DNA from: CAZVQX01 sp964629735
GTDB lineage: Bacteria > Bacillota_I > Bacilli_A > RF39 > UBA660
Assembly (NCBI GenBank): GCA_964629735.1
Contig: CAZVQX010000014.1
Coordinates: forward strand, 1-19,949
Direction: 5' to 3'
DNA length: 19,949 nucleotides
How positions within the stretch are numbered: the first letter of the stretch is position 1; each line of letters begins with the position of its first letter. The notes under the pieces were generated by a model that was not told where the DNA came from, did no database searches, and saw nothing but the letters and a program-made list of their open reading frames with translations. Of this stretch, positions 13,306 through 19,949 are shown one piece after another. Both the position numbers and the translations under genes were made by a program.

Positions 13306-14643
13306 ATGAAAAAATTTGTAGACGAATTTGAAGTAAAATTAGATACAGGATCAGTTAGGTACATCCCTGATTATCAAGCCTTTCAAAATAAGGAATTATT
13401 AGAAGAGTTGCGCACTAAAATTATTCAAAATTTAATTGATAATAGCAGTTATAGCGAAAATTTTAATGAGTTTATTCAAAAAGAAATTGACAAAACTTTG
13501 GAAGGATATGATTTAACAAATCTTGAGAGAAGTTATATATATAATTTAATTGATAATGAGGTTAATGGATATGGTCCAATTACTGAATTATTAGAGGACA
13601 AATTAATAACGGAAATAATGGTTAATAAATCGGATGAAATCTATATTGAGTTAGATGGTAAAGTTATTAGAGACGATAGTGTTTCCTTCATTAATGATGA
13701 TCATATTATAAGAACAATTCAAAGACTAATTCAACCGTTAGGAAGAACAATAGACACGGCTAATCCGATGGTGGATGCTCGTCTTAAAGATGGTTCACGT
13801 TTGAATGCAATTATCCCGCCATTGTCGATAAAAGGACCTGTTTTAACAATTCGTAAATTTAAAGATGATTTATCTACAATTGAAGATTTTTTAAGAAGTG
13901 GAACCTTGACTCCGTATATGGCACGTTTTTTAGAAGCTTGCGTTTTGGCTAAATTAAATATAATTATATGCGGTGGAACTGGTAGTGGTAAAACAACTCT
14001 GTTAAATGTTTTATCATCATTCATCGATAATAATGAACGGATCATTACAATTGAAGACGCAGCTGAGTTAAGGCTTAGGCAAGATCATGTAATATCATTA
14101 GAAACGCGTTTAGTAAATTATGAAGGTGAAGGCGAAGTTACCATTCGTGATTTAGTTATTAACTCACTTAGAATGAGACCTGACCGTATTATTGTTGGAG
14201 AAGTTCGTGGTAAAGAAGCTTTTGACATGTTACAGGCAATGAATACTGGCCATAATGGTAGTTTATCCACGATGCACGCTAATTCACCGGTAGATGCTTT
14301 GAATCGTTTGGAGACAATGATTTTAATGGCTGGTATGGAAATACCAATCCCAGCTATTAGAGAATATATAGAAAATGCAATTGATATTGTTATTCAGGTA
14401 GAAAGATTAAGCGATGGTCGTAGGAAAGTTGTTAGTATCTGTGAAATTACAGGATATGAACATGATAGTATAAAAGTCCAAGAAATATTTGGATTCCGTC
14501 AAACAGGTATTTTAGAAAATGAGGAAGTAGTTGGTGAATTTGTCTTACATGATTATATACCTGAAGTTTATAAAAAATTAAAAGCTCGAGGTATCAATAC
14601 ATTAAAAGATATATTTGAGGGTAATGAAAATGACAACAAATGA
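13306..14643 (+). CDS. tadA: Tad pilus assembly ATPase TadA/CpaF
   Basis: A 445-residue secretion ATPase of the GspE/CpaF class that powers pilus polymerisation at the inner face of the membrane. The N-terminal helical domain covers 1-90. Walker A GGTGSGKTT is at 223-231, the Asp box with IEDAAEL near 249-255, the Walker B segment RMRPDRIIVGEVRG at 289-302, and the His box GHNGSLSTMHANSP at 315-328. All core motifs look intact. GGGGTGA precedes ATG 13306. Its end overlaps tadB by 14 nt. It is the most conserved protein of the locus and the best marker for identifying it. Confidence 0.95.
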   Translation: MKKFVDEFEVKLDTGSVRYIPDYQAFQNKELLEELRTKIIQNLIDNSSYSENFNEFIQKEIDKTLEGYDLTNLERSYIYNLIDNEVNGYGPITELLEDKLITEIMVNKSDEIYIELDGKVIRDDSVSFINDDHIIRTIQRLIQPLGRTIDTANPMVDARLKDGSRLNAIIPPLSIKGPVLTIRKFKDDLSTIEDFLRSGTLTPYMARFLEACVLAKLNIIICGGTGSGKTTLLNVLSSFIDNNERIITIEDAAELRLRQDHVISLETRLVNYEGEGEVTIRDLVINSLRMRPDRIIVGEVRGKEAFDMLQAMNTGHNGSLSTMHANSPVDALNRLETMILMAGMEIPIPAIREYIENAIDIVIQVERLSDGRRKVVSICEITGYEHDSIKVQEIFGFRQTGILENEEVVGEFVLHDYIPEVYKKLKARGINTLKDIFEGNENDNK

Positions 14644-16138
14644 TAATTTTAATATTTATCAACAAACAAAACCAACTAACGAAGATTTAATTGTAACTTT
14701 TACCCCTGATGATTATGTTATACATTATACTTATAAAATATTTCGCGATGATGAAATAATTAAAGTAATTGATATAAATAATAATCGACCAGTTGACATA
14801 ATGTTATCATCAACTGGTCAATATCAAATAGAAGTTATTCAAACATATCAAAATCATAAAACAGACATTGTTAAGTCTGGCGAATATATAATTGATAAAG
14901 AAAAACCGACTTTAATTGTTGGCGAAAAAAAATTAGATATGCCAATCGGTGCAGTTTTAGACATTATGGGTGACGTTCGGGCTTTTGATAAACAAGATGG
15001 TGATTTATTAAAAAATGTAAAAACAAATTATGAAGAATTGGATTTTAAAACCCCTGGTCTTAAAACTTTAACCTATACAGTAAGCGATTCAGCGGGTAAT
15101 ATGGTATCCTCTAGTGTATACATAAATGTATATAATGCTAATTATCAAAGTGTATTAACTATTCAATATATTATTTTATTTTTAATAGTTATTGCCATTT
15201 TTTTGGTTAACAAATTTAGAAAAAGTATGATGTTAGAAAAAAGGGTGACTAAATATAGTATTGATCCAATTCGTGATACTAGTTTATCTTTATTTGATAA
15301 AATTTTTATAAAATATAAACAAGTGATTGATTCTTTGACAAAAACATTATCAAAATCAGTATTTCTTCAAAAACATAGTAAAAAATTTGATAAATATATT
15401 GGTGTTGTCAATGATGTTTATGATTGTGGTATCACTTTTTTAGCTGAAAAAATTATTGTTTCAATTTCCTTTTTTATGGTAGCGGCTTTAGCTAAAATTA
15501 TTCAATATAAATTAATTAATATGTATGAGGCATTTATTCCAATTACTTTGGGATATTTCCTTCCCAACTTAATTTATTTTATAAAATATCAAAGATATCG
15601 TAAAAGTTTAGAAAACGATTTTTTACAAGCGGTTACAATTATGAATAATGCATTTAAATCGGGAAGAAGTATTGTTCAAGCTATTGAGTTAGTAACTACT
15701 GAATTAGATGGCCCAATTTCAAGAGAATTTAGAAAAATGCATATGGAAATTAATTTAGGTTTATCAGTTGATGTTGTTTTTAAAAGGTTTGCTAAAAGAA
15801 TCGATTTAATTGAGGCCACATATTTAACAGTATCTTTAACAATATTAAATACAACAGGTGGTAATATTATTAAAGTTTTCTCTTCAATTGAAAAAACATT
15901 GTTTAATAAGAAAAAATTAAAATTAGAGCTTAAAGCTTTAACTAGCAGTTCAAAAATTATTATTTCTATATTACTTAGTTTACCATTACTTTTCATTATT
16001 GTTGTTAATTTAATTAATCCAAGTTATTTTTACCCTTTTTACACAACAAAAATAGGTGGATTATTAGTATTTATTATGATGTTAATATATGTCTCTTATA
16101 TATATGTTGTTCAAAGAGTTATAAAGATAAGGATGTGA
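14630..16138 (+). CDS. tadB: TadB-type platform protein with N-terminal Ig-like modules
   Basis: A 502-residue TadB: about 180 residues longer than usual. Residues 1-92 look like a first Ig-like module, and 93-168 like a DUF5011-type module: VRAFDKQDGDLLKNV, then TPGLKTLTYTVSDSAGN at 141-157. A membrane segment at about 174-194 is followed by a basic stretch (KFRKSMMLEKR), so the Ig part is predicted to face outward. The remainder is standard TadB: segments near 273-318, a GspF/T2SSF domain (about 328-440, with NAFKSGRSIVQAIELV and LNTTGGNI), and two last segments (about 445-494). There is no signal peptide. ATG 14630 follows GAGGG by 8 nt; ATG 14624 is too close. It overlaps tadA by 14 nt. 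Confidence 0.9.
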   Translation: MTTNDNFNIYQQTKPTNEDLIVTFTPDDYVIHYTYKIFRDDEIIKVIDINNNRPVDIMLSSTGQYQIEVIQTYQNHKTDIVKSGEYIIDKEKPTLIVGEKKLDMPIGAVLDIMGDVRAFDKQDGDLLKNVKTNYEELDFKTPGLKTLTYTVSDSAGNMVSSSVYINVYNANYQSVLTIQYIILFLIVIAIFLVNKFRKSMMLEKRVTKYSIDPIRDTSLSLFDKIFIKYKQVIDSLTKTLSKSVFLQKHSKKFDKYIGVVNDVYDCGITFLAEKIIVSISFFMVAALAKIIQYKLINMYEAFIPITLGYFLPNLIYFIKYQRYRKSLENDFLQAVTIMNNAFKSGRSIVQAIELVTTELDGPISREFRKMHMEINLGLSVDVVFKRFAKRIDLIEATYLTVSLTILNTTGGNIIKVFSSIEKTLFNKKKLKLELKALTSSSKIIISILLSLPLLFIIVVNLINPSYFYPFYTTKIGGLLVFIMMLIYVSYIYVVQRVIKIRM

Positions 16139-16142
16139 TAGA

Positions 16143-16853
16143 ATGTATGACACACGATTTAAAAATAAAATTATTCGTAAGATTTATAGAGAAAAGGATA
16201 TAGAAAGTATTCAGAAAAAAATGGATATGTTACCTAAATATCATGACACGGATGCTATAAATTATATGAATATTCGTTTATTTTCAACAATTATTTTGTT
16301 TTTTAGTATTTTATTTATTTTTAAAACAGGATATATTTACGCTCCAGTTTTATCAGTTATCTATTATTTACTTTTTGATTATGTTAATTTTGATATTAAA
16401 TTAAAAAAAAGAGCCATAAAATTAGAACATGAGGCTCTACAATTTTTTGAAACCTTAACCCTTACTCTAGAATCAGGTCGTAATTTGGAACATGCTTTAG
16501 ATATAACATGTCTGAATGTTGATTCTGAATTATCCGATGAGTTTAAAAAAGCGTTAATTGAAATTAAGTTTGGAAAAACACTTATTGAAGCTTTGGAAAA
16601 TATGAAATTAAGAATTCCATCCGAAACAATTAACAATATAATTTTAAACATAACACAGACAAATGTTTTTGGTAGCGGTATATTAGAAACGATGTATAAT
16701 CAAATTGATTTTTTAAGGGAAAAACAACTTTTTGAAATAAAAGAACAAATAAATAAAATTCCTAATAAAGTTAGTATAATATCAGTTATATTTGTTATTC
16801 CTCTAATATTAATATTAATATTAGGTCCATTTTTAATAAATTTTTTGAAATAA
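16143..16853 (+). CDS. tadC: Tad platform protein TadC
   Basis: A 236-residue membrane protein of the GspF/T2SSF family, 4 bp after tadB. Membrane segments lie at about 45-64, 68-84 and 214-234. The T2SSF core (about 95-210) has FFETLTLTLESGRNLEHALDI and the ALENMKLRIPSETI stretch typical of TadC. It is shorter than many TadC proteins (about 290), and lacks the extra N-terminal membrane segment some have, but no frameshift is visible. With TadB it forms the membrane base of the pilus motor. The locus ends here; murC starts with its own promoter. Confidence 0.9.
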   Translation: MYDTRFKNKIIRKIYREKDIESIQKKMDMLPKYHDTDAINYMNIRLFSTIILFFSILFIFKTGYIYAPVLSVIYYLLFDYVNFDIKLKKRAIKLEHEALQFFETLTLTLESGRNLEHALDITCLNVDSELSDEFKKALIEIKFGKTLIEALENMKLRIPSETINNIILNITQTNVFGSGILETMYNQIDFLREKQLFEIKEQINKIPNKVSIISVIFVIPLILILILGPFLINFLK

Positions 16854-16874
16854 AATAAGAAAGTATTGTATAAT
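16845..16874 (+). promoter_or_regulatory. Promoter of murC
   Basis: TTGAAA (16845-16850), 18 nt, TATAAT (16869-16874). The -35 overlaps the last tadC codons. Confidence 0.65.
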
Positions 16875-16892
16875 ATATATGAGGTGATTAAG

Positions 16893-18209
16893 TTGTATTA
16901 TTTTATTGGTATAAAAGGAACCGGCATGGCTGCTTTGGCACTGATCATGCATGATTTAGGATATAAAGTTTTAGGAAGTGATAAGACAGAACATTTTTTC
17001 ACAGAAGACCCTTTAGTTGAGAGAGGTATTGAAATACTTTCGTTTAATGCAAATAATATTAAAGAGGGCATGACGATTGTCCAAGGAAATGCTTTTCGTA
17101 ATGATCACGAAGAAGTAGTTCGTGCTCAAGAATTGAATTTAAGAATTTATTCTTATCAAGAAATGATAGGAAAAATAACTGAAAATTTTAAACTAATTGG
17201 GATATCTGGTTGTCATGGTAAAACGACAACAACTTCAATGATGGCTCATGTTTTAAATAATATCAAGGGCGCGAATTATTTAATTGGTGATGGTACTGGT
17301 TATGCTAAACCTGAAAACGAATACTTTGCCCTAGAAGCTTGTGAATATAAACGTCATTTTTTAGAATATAATCCATATTATGCAATTATTACTAATATTG
17401 AATTAGATCATATTGATTATTATAAAGATATTGATGATATTGTGTTAGCTTATCAAGAATATGCTAATAAAGCATCAAAAATGGTTATTGCTTGTGGTGA
17501 TGATCCATATACTCACTCTTTGGAAGTTAATAAACCTATTTTCTTTTATGGTTTAGATGAAGATAATGATATTATTGCTAAAAATGTAGAATACTCAGAT
17601 GATGGAACGAGTTTTGAAGTTTTTGTCGAAGGTAACTATTATGGTTATTTTGATTTGCCTCTATATGGTAAACATATGCTTTTAAATTCTTTAGCAGTTA
17701 TATCTGTCTGTTATTATGAGAGAATAGATGCAAAACAAGTTGCAAAATATTTAAAAACTTTTCAAGGTGCTAAGAGAAGATTTAAGGAAAAAGTCATTGG
17801 TGATATTGTAACGATTGATGATTATGCGCATCATCCAACTGAAGTAAAAGTTACAATAAAAGGAGCACGTCAAAAATATCCTGATAAAGAAATAGTTGCC
17901 GTTTTATTAATTCATACATATTCTCGTGCTTCAAAATTTAGAGATGATTTTGTTGAGGCTTTAAATTTAGCTGATAAAGCATATGTAATGGATGTATATG
18001 TTGATCGAAAAGAAGATGTTGAACCATTTGATGCAAATGAAATAATTAAAAAGTTAAATAATGGTGAATACATTAATAATGATATGGCAGATAAATTATT
18101 AAACCATAAAAATGCGGTTATTCTCTTTATGAGTAGTAAAGAAATATATGTACTTCAGCAAGCATATGAAGAAAAATTAATAAAAACCTTAGATTGCCAA
18201 AATAAATAA
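16893..18209 (+). CDS. murC: UDP-N-acetylmuramate-L-alanine ligase
   Basis: A 438-residue MurC, adding L-alanine to UDP-MurNAc with ATP in the cytoplasmic part of peptidoglycan synthesis. The N-terminal Rossmann fold has FIGIKGTGMAALALI. The ATP-binding loop is SGCHGKTTTTSM (near residues 108-119; the usual Thr or Ala before His-Gly is Cys here). EACEYKRHFL and TNIELDHIDYY hold the metal and substrate residues. The C-terminal domain has TIDDYAHHPTEV and HTYSR. The length and pattern closely follow the Bacillus protein. The start is TTG 16893: GAGGTGA at 16881-16887 is 5 nt upstream, and an open frame extending to 16866 has no ribosome-binding site. Confidence 0.96.
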   Translation: MYYFIGIKGTGMAALALIMHDLGYKVLGSDKTEHFFTEDPLVERGIEILSFNANNIKEGMTIVQGNAFRNDHEEVVRAQELNLRIYSYQEMIGKITENFKLIGISGCHGKTTTTSMMAHVLNNIKGANYLIGDGTGYAKPENEYFALEACEYKRHFLEYNPYYAIITNIELDHIDYYKDIDDIVLAYQEYANKASKMVIACGDDPYTHSLEVNKPIFFYGLDEDNDIIAKNVEYSDDGTSFEVFVEGNYYGYFDLPLYGKHMLLNSLAVISVCYYERIDAKQVAKYLKTFQGAKRRFKEKVIGDIVTIDDYAHHPTEVKVTIKGARQKYPDKEIVAVLLIHTYSRASKFRDDFVEALNLADKAYVMDVYVDRKEDVEPFDANEIIKKLNNGEYINNDMADKLLNHKNAVILFMSSKEIYVLQQAYEEKLIKTLDCQNK

Positions 18210-18222
18210 AAGATGTTATAAT
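18194..18222 (+). promoter_or_regulatory. Promoter of the first helical paralogue
   Basis: TTGCCA (18194-18199), 17 nt, TATAAT (18217-18222), TGT before the -10 (extended). It starts inside the end of murC. Confidence 0.75.
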
Positions 18223-18251
18223 ATCACCTAATTTCGTTGGAGGGTGGTATT

Positions 18252-18695
18252 ATGAAAAAGTGGTGTTTTAATAAGTCAGAAGATTTTTTGGTAAACAATA
18301 CTAGATTATTAGATAAAATTACTCTGACTAAACTAAAATTAACATTAAAAAAAATAATTGCTTCTAAAGAAGAGGAAAACAATATAAATAATTTATTGTG
18401 GAATTTAGATTTTTTATACAATAACCACATAAATGATCGAAATCAACTTTTATCATTTTTAGAACGAATTGAATTTCTTGAAAAAAGTATTTTTAATATA
18501 AATTCGCGAGAATTATATCAAAACATTTCCGAATATGTTGGTGTTTTAAATAGTGGACTAATAGCTAGTGAATTATATTTAAATAACATCAATGAAAATA
18601 ATTTTGATAAGGTTGTAAATACTAGAAGCAAAATTGAGGAAAAGAGATTGCAATTTATAAAGAGTGATAGGAGGAGTTTTAAAAATGCACGATAA
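18252..18695 (+). CDS. Helical protein of unknown function, paralogue 1
   Basis: A 147-residue, soluble, almost entirely helical protein, with no signal peptide or membrane segment. I do not recognise the family. It is clearly related to the protein at 19254-19712: both share a LLDKI/LMDKI start, a NDRNQ/NDRDN turn after a long helix, and a YVGVLNSGLIASELYLNN / YIDELKTGLIINELYINK segment near residue 90-120. The C-terminal end is basic (SDRRSFKNAR). ATG 18252 follows GGAGGG by 7 nt; the TTG at 18237 is inside the leader. It overlaps paralogue 2 by 11 nt. Confidence 0.8.
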   Translation: MKKWCFNKSEDFLVNNTRLLDKITLTKLKLTLKKIIASKEEENNINNLLWNLDFLYNNHINDRNQLLSFLERIEFLEKSIFNINSRELYQNISEYVGVLNSGLIASELYLNNINENNFDKVVNTRSKIEEKRLQFIKSDRRSFKNAR

Positions 18696-19158
18696 AATTA
18701 ATATGGAATTAGATAATTATTTTTTTAAAAATGATACTTTAATAATTTATTTGAGATTGGTAAAAACATTTTATAAATTAAAACAACTTGTAAGTGATAG
18801 AGAAACTAAGAAATTAATTGATAGGTTATTGGTTGATTTAAATCTTGTTCTTAATAATCAAACAGAGACTTATTATAGTTTAAAACAAGTATTAGATGAA
18901 TTAAATTTAAATATTATTAATAATAAAGATGATCGTTTAAATGATGTTTATGCTGATTTAAGTCAATTTGTAGAAATGTTATTTCTTAATTTAAGGGATA
19001 ATGAAATGTTTGCTGAAAACTCAATTTATAAATATAAACTAGCAAAAAAAGAAATTAGATATCAACACCCATTAGATAAAAAAACTTTAGAGCAAAATAA
19101 AGAAGTAATAAAAAATAAACAATTAGTACTTCAAAAAAAAATACAATCAAATGATTAA
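18685..19158 (+). CDS. Helical protein of unknown function, paralogue 2
   Basis: A 157-residue helical, Lys/Asn-rich protein, translationally coupled to paralogue 1 (11-nt overlap, AGGAGGAG 8 nt before ATG 18685). It is the most diverged copy: the DNYFFKNDTLIIYLRLVKTFYKLKQL start lines up with DNYLYENFKLMDKIISIRFLLKLKTL of paralogue 3, and LLVDLNLVLNNQ with FLYEIEFILNSQ, but the TGLI segment is replaced by SQFVEMLFLNLRDNE. The C-terminal 30 residues are a coiled-coil-like basic helix. No catalytic motif is apparent. It is followed by a terminator. Confidence 0.78.
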   Translation: MHDKINMELDNYFFKNDTLIIYLRLVKTFYKLKQLVSDRETKKLIDRLLVDLNLVLNNQTETYYSLKQVLDELNLNIINNKDDRLNDVYADLSQFVEMLFLNLRDNEMFAENSIYKYKLAKKEIRYQHPLDKKTLEQNKEVIKNKQLVLQKKIQSND

Positions 19159-19163
19159 CCTAA

Positions 19164-19195
19164 AAAACAGATTGAATTTTCAATCTGTTTTAAAA
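19164..19195 (+). terminator. Terminator after paralogue 2
   Basis: AAAACAGATTG (19164-19174) pairs exactly with CAATCTGTTTT (19181-19191), 6-nt loop, then A/T-rich tail. Confidence 0.75.
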
Positions 19196-19196
19196 T

Positions 19197-19225
19197 TTGT
19201 CATAATTAATATTTAATGTTATAAT
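19197..19225 (+). promoter_or_regulatory. Promoter of paralogue 3
   Basis: TTGTCA (19197-19202), 17 nt, TATAAT (19220-19225), TGT before the -10 (extended). Confidence 0.78.
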
Positions 19226-19253
19226 AGCCGACATATTTTAAGGAGAAATTATT

Positions 19254-19712
19254 ATGGAGTATGTGGATTATAGAATTGATAATTATTTATATGAAAATTT
19301 TAAATTAATGGATAAAATAATTAGTATTAGATTTTTATTGAAATTGAAAACTTTAATTAATTTAGGTTGCCCTGAAGAAGAGTTAAAAACTTTTTTATAT
19401 GAGATTGAATTTATTCTTAATAGTCAGAGGAATGATCGCGATAATGTTTCTTTAATACGTGATTATATTGATTTACTTGAAAGAAACCCAATGGAAAACC
19501 TTTCCAATAAAGTTTCTAAAGATATGAAAGAATATATTGATGAATTAAAAACCGGTCTTATTATTAATGAGTTATATATAAATAAAAAAAATAACGAGTT
19601 AAAAATGAAAAAACAAGAAATAGATAATATTAAGATAACTTTTGGTGATATTTTAGATTCAAGAGAAAAAATTACCCAAAAACAATTTAATCTTATGAAA
19701 AAAATAAAATAA
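19254..19712 (+). CDS. Helical protein of unknown function, paralogue 3
   Basis: A 152-residue helical protein, related to paralogue 1 and less to paralogue 2. The shared core runs from DNYLYENFKLMDKI (9-22) through EIEFILNSQRNDRDN (about 50-64) to the YIDELKTGLIINELYINK segment (about 93-110); the last 45 residues form a charged helix. No signal peptide, membrane segment or metal motif is seen, and no function can be given. AAGGAG stands 8 nt before the ATG. It has its own promoter and strong terminator, so it is a single-gene transcript separate from the first two copies. Confidence 0.8.
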   Translation: MEYVDYRIDNYLYENFKLMDKIISIRFLLKLKTLINLGCPEEELKTFLYEIEFILNSQRNDRDNVSLIRDYIDLLERNPMENLSNKVSKDMKEYIDELKTGLIINELYINKKNNELKMKKQEIDNIKITFGDILDSREKITQKQFNLMKKIK

Positions 19713-19758
19713 TTTCAAATATATGAATATTTCACCAAAAATTATATATAATATTAAT
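19713..19758. other. Short A/T-rich spacer after paralogue 3
   Basis: No gene or clear element was seen in this spacer before the two hairpins. Confidence 0.5.
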
Positions 19759-19777
19759 GTTGCTAGAAATTAGCAAC
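19759..19777 (+). terminator. Small hairpin after paralogue 3
   Basis: GTTGCTA pairs with TAGCAAC over a GAAAT loop. No T-tract follows, so it may only protect the 3' end or aid the next terminator. Confidence 0.4.
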
Positions 19778-19783
19778 AAGTAT

Positions 19784-19820
19784 AAAACCCTATGTGATTA
19801 ACACGTAGGGTTTTAATATT
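19784..19820. terminator. Strong terminator after paralogue 3
   Basis: AAAACCCTATGTG (19784-19796) pairs with CACGTAGGGTTTT (19802-19814), one G-T wobble in 13 bp, 5-nt loop. A-rich and T-rich arms allow bidirectional use. Confidence 0.82.
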
Positions 19821-19914
19821 TGAAAGGGGAAAATTAGAATATATAGGGCAATAACGTTAAAAAAATATTATTAGATGTAATTTTTTAATTTACATAACAT
19901 TAACACGTTTTGAA

Positions 19915-19943
19915 TTGACATTATTGAATAAAATTAGTAAAAT
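19915..19943 (+). promoter_or_regulatory. Promoter directed out of the window
   Basis: TTGACA (19915-19920), 17 nt, TAAAAT (19938-19943); same hexamers and spacing as the flp promoter. The gene it serves lies beyond position 19949. Confidence 0.6.
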
Positions 19944-19949
19944 AAAATT

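Noticed and set aside
13731..14045. Minus-strand frame inside tadA
   Set aside because: It is opposite the conserved ATPase core and its translation has no family features; the same holds for minus frames in proS, tadB, tadC and obgE.
1..19949. CRISPR array, transposon or prophage
   Set aside because: No spaced direct-repeat series, transposase, integrase or phage structural gene was seen; the only tandem repeat is the two-copy 15-mer at 7520-7549.

Overview
The window is a strongly AT-rich chromosomal segment of a Gram-positive-type (monoderm) bacterium of the Bacillota. Gene content points to an endospore-forming lineage of the class Bacilli, probably an uncultured gut clade such as RF39/RFN20 or a relative of the Erysipelotrichales; the exact clade is inference. 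Supporting signs are a CotF-like spore-coat pair, the SpoIVFA/SpoIVFB pair, a Bacillus-like gene order (SPOR protein, radC, mreC, mreD, spoIVFA, spoIVFB, rplU, prp, rpmA, obgE), an L27 protein with the Prp-cleaved extension, and a cell-wall ligase (murC). TGA acts as a stop and Trp is TGG, so this is not a mycoplasma-type code. There are no tRNA or rRNA genes and no CRISPR array.

Layout. Positions 16-549 (minus) hold a two-gene spore-coat operon, divergent from proS (656-2350). Positions 2400-6331 hold a morphogenesis/sporulation block: a SPOR-domain membrane protein in the place of spoIIB, radC, mreC, mreD, spoIVFA and spoIVFB. Compared with Bacillus subtilis it lacks maf, mreB and minCD. 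A consensus promoter inside the end of spoIVFB drives an L21-type leader and rplU-prp-rpmA (6433-7343). An intergenic stretch of about 440 bp follows, with several hairpins, a perfect 15-bp tandem repeat and a possible 15-residue peptide. Then come a CPBP membrane protease homologue with a translationally coupled 44-residue membrane peptide, and obgE. Immediately after the obgE stop, in the same frame, lies a start-less remnant of a BspA-like (DUF285) surface protein.

Positions 10293-11440 carry an orphan HipA-like kinase convergent with a DUF192 gene. The DUF192 promoter and the promoter of the Flp pilin gene lie back to back and share one -35 site. The Tad pilus locus (11532-16853) encodes Flp pilin, two TadE-like minor pilins, TadZ, TadA, TadB and TadC. 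A hairpin terminator and a second promoter separate the abundant pilin from the assembly genes. TadB is unusual: about 170 extra N-terminal residues form two predicted Ig-like modules ahead of the first membrane segment. No prepilin peptidase is present here.

The last part is murC (TTG start) and three tandem, diverged paralogues of an unrecognised helical protein family (18252-19712), with two promoters, then terminators and a promoter that fires out of the window. Many genes have sigma-A sites with 17-bp spacing and TGn extended -10 elements, so individual transcription units can be drawn with some confidence.
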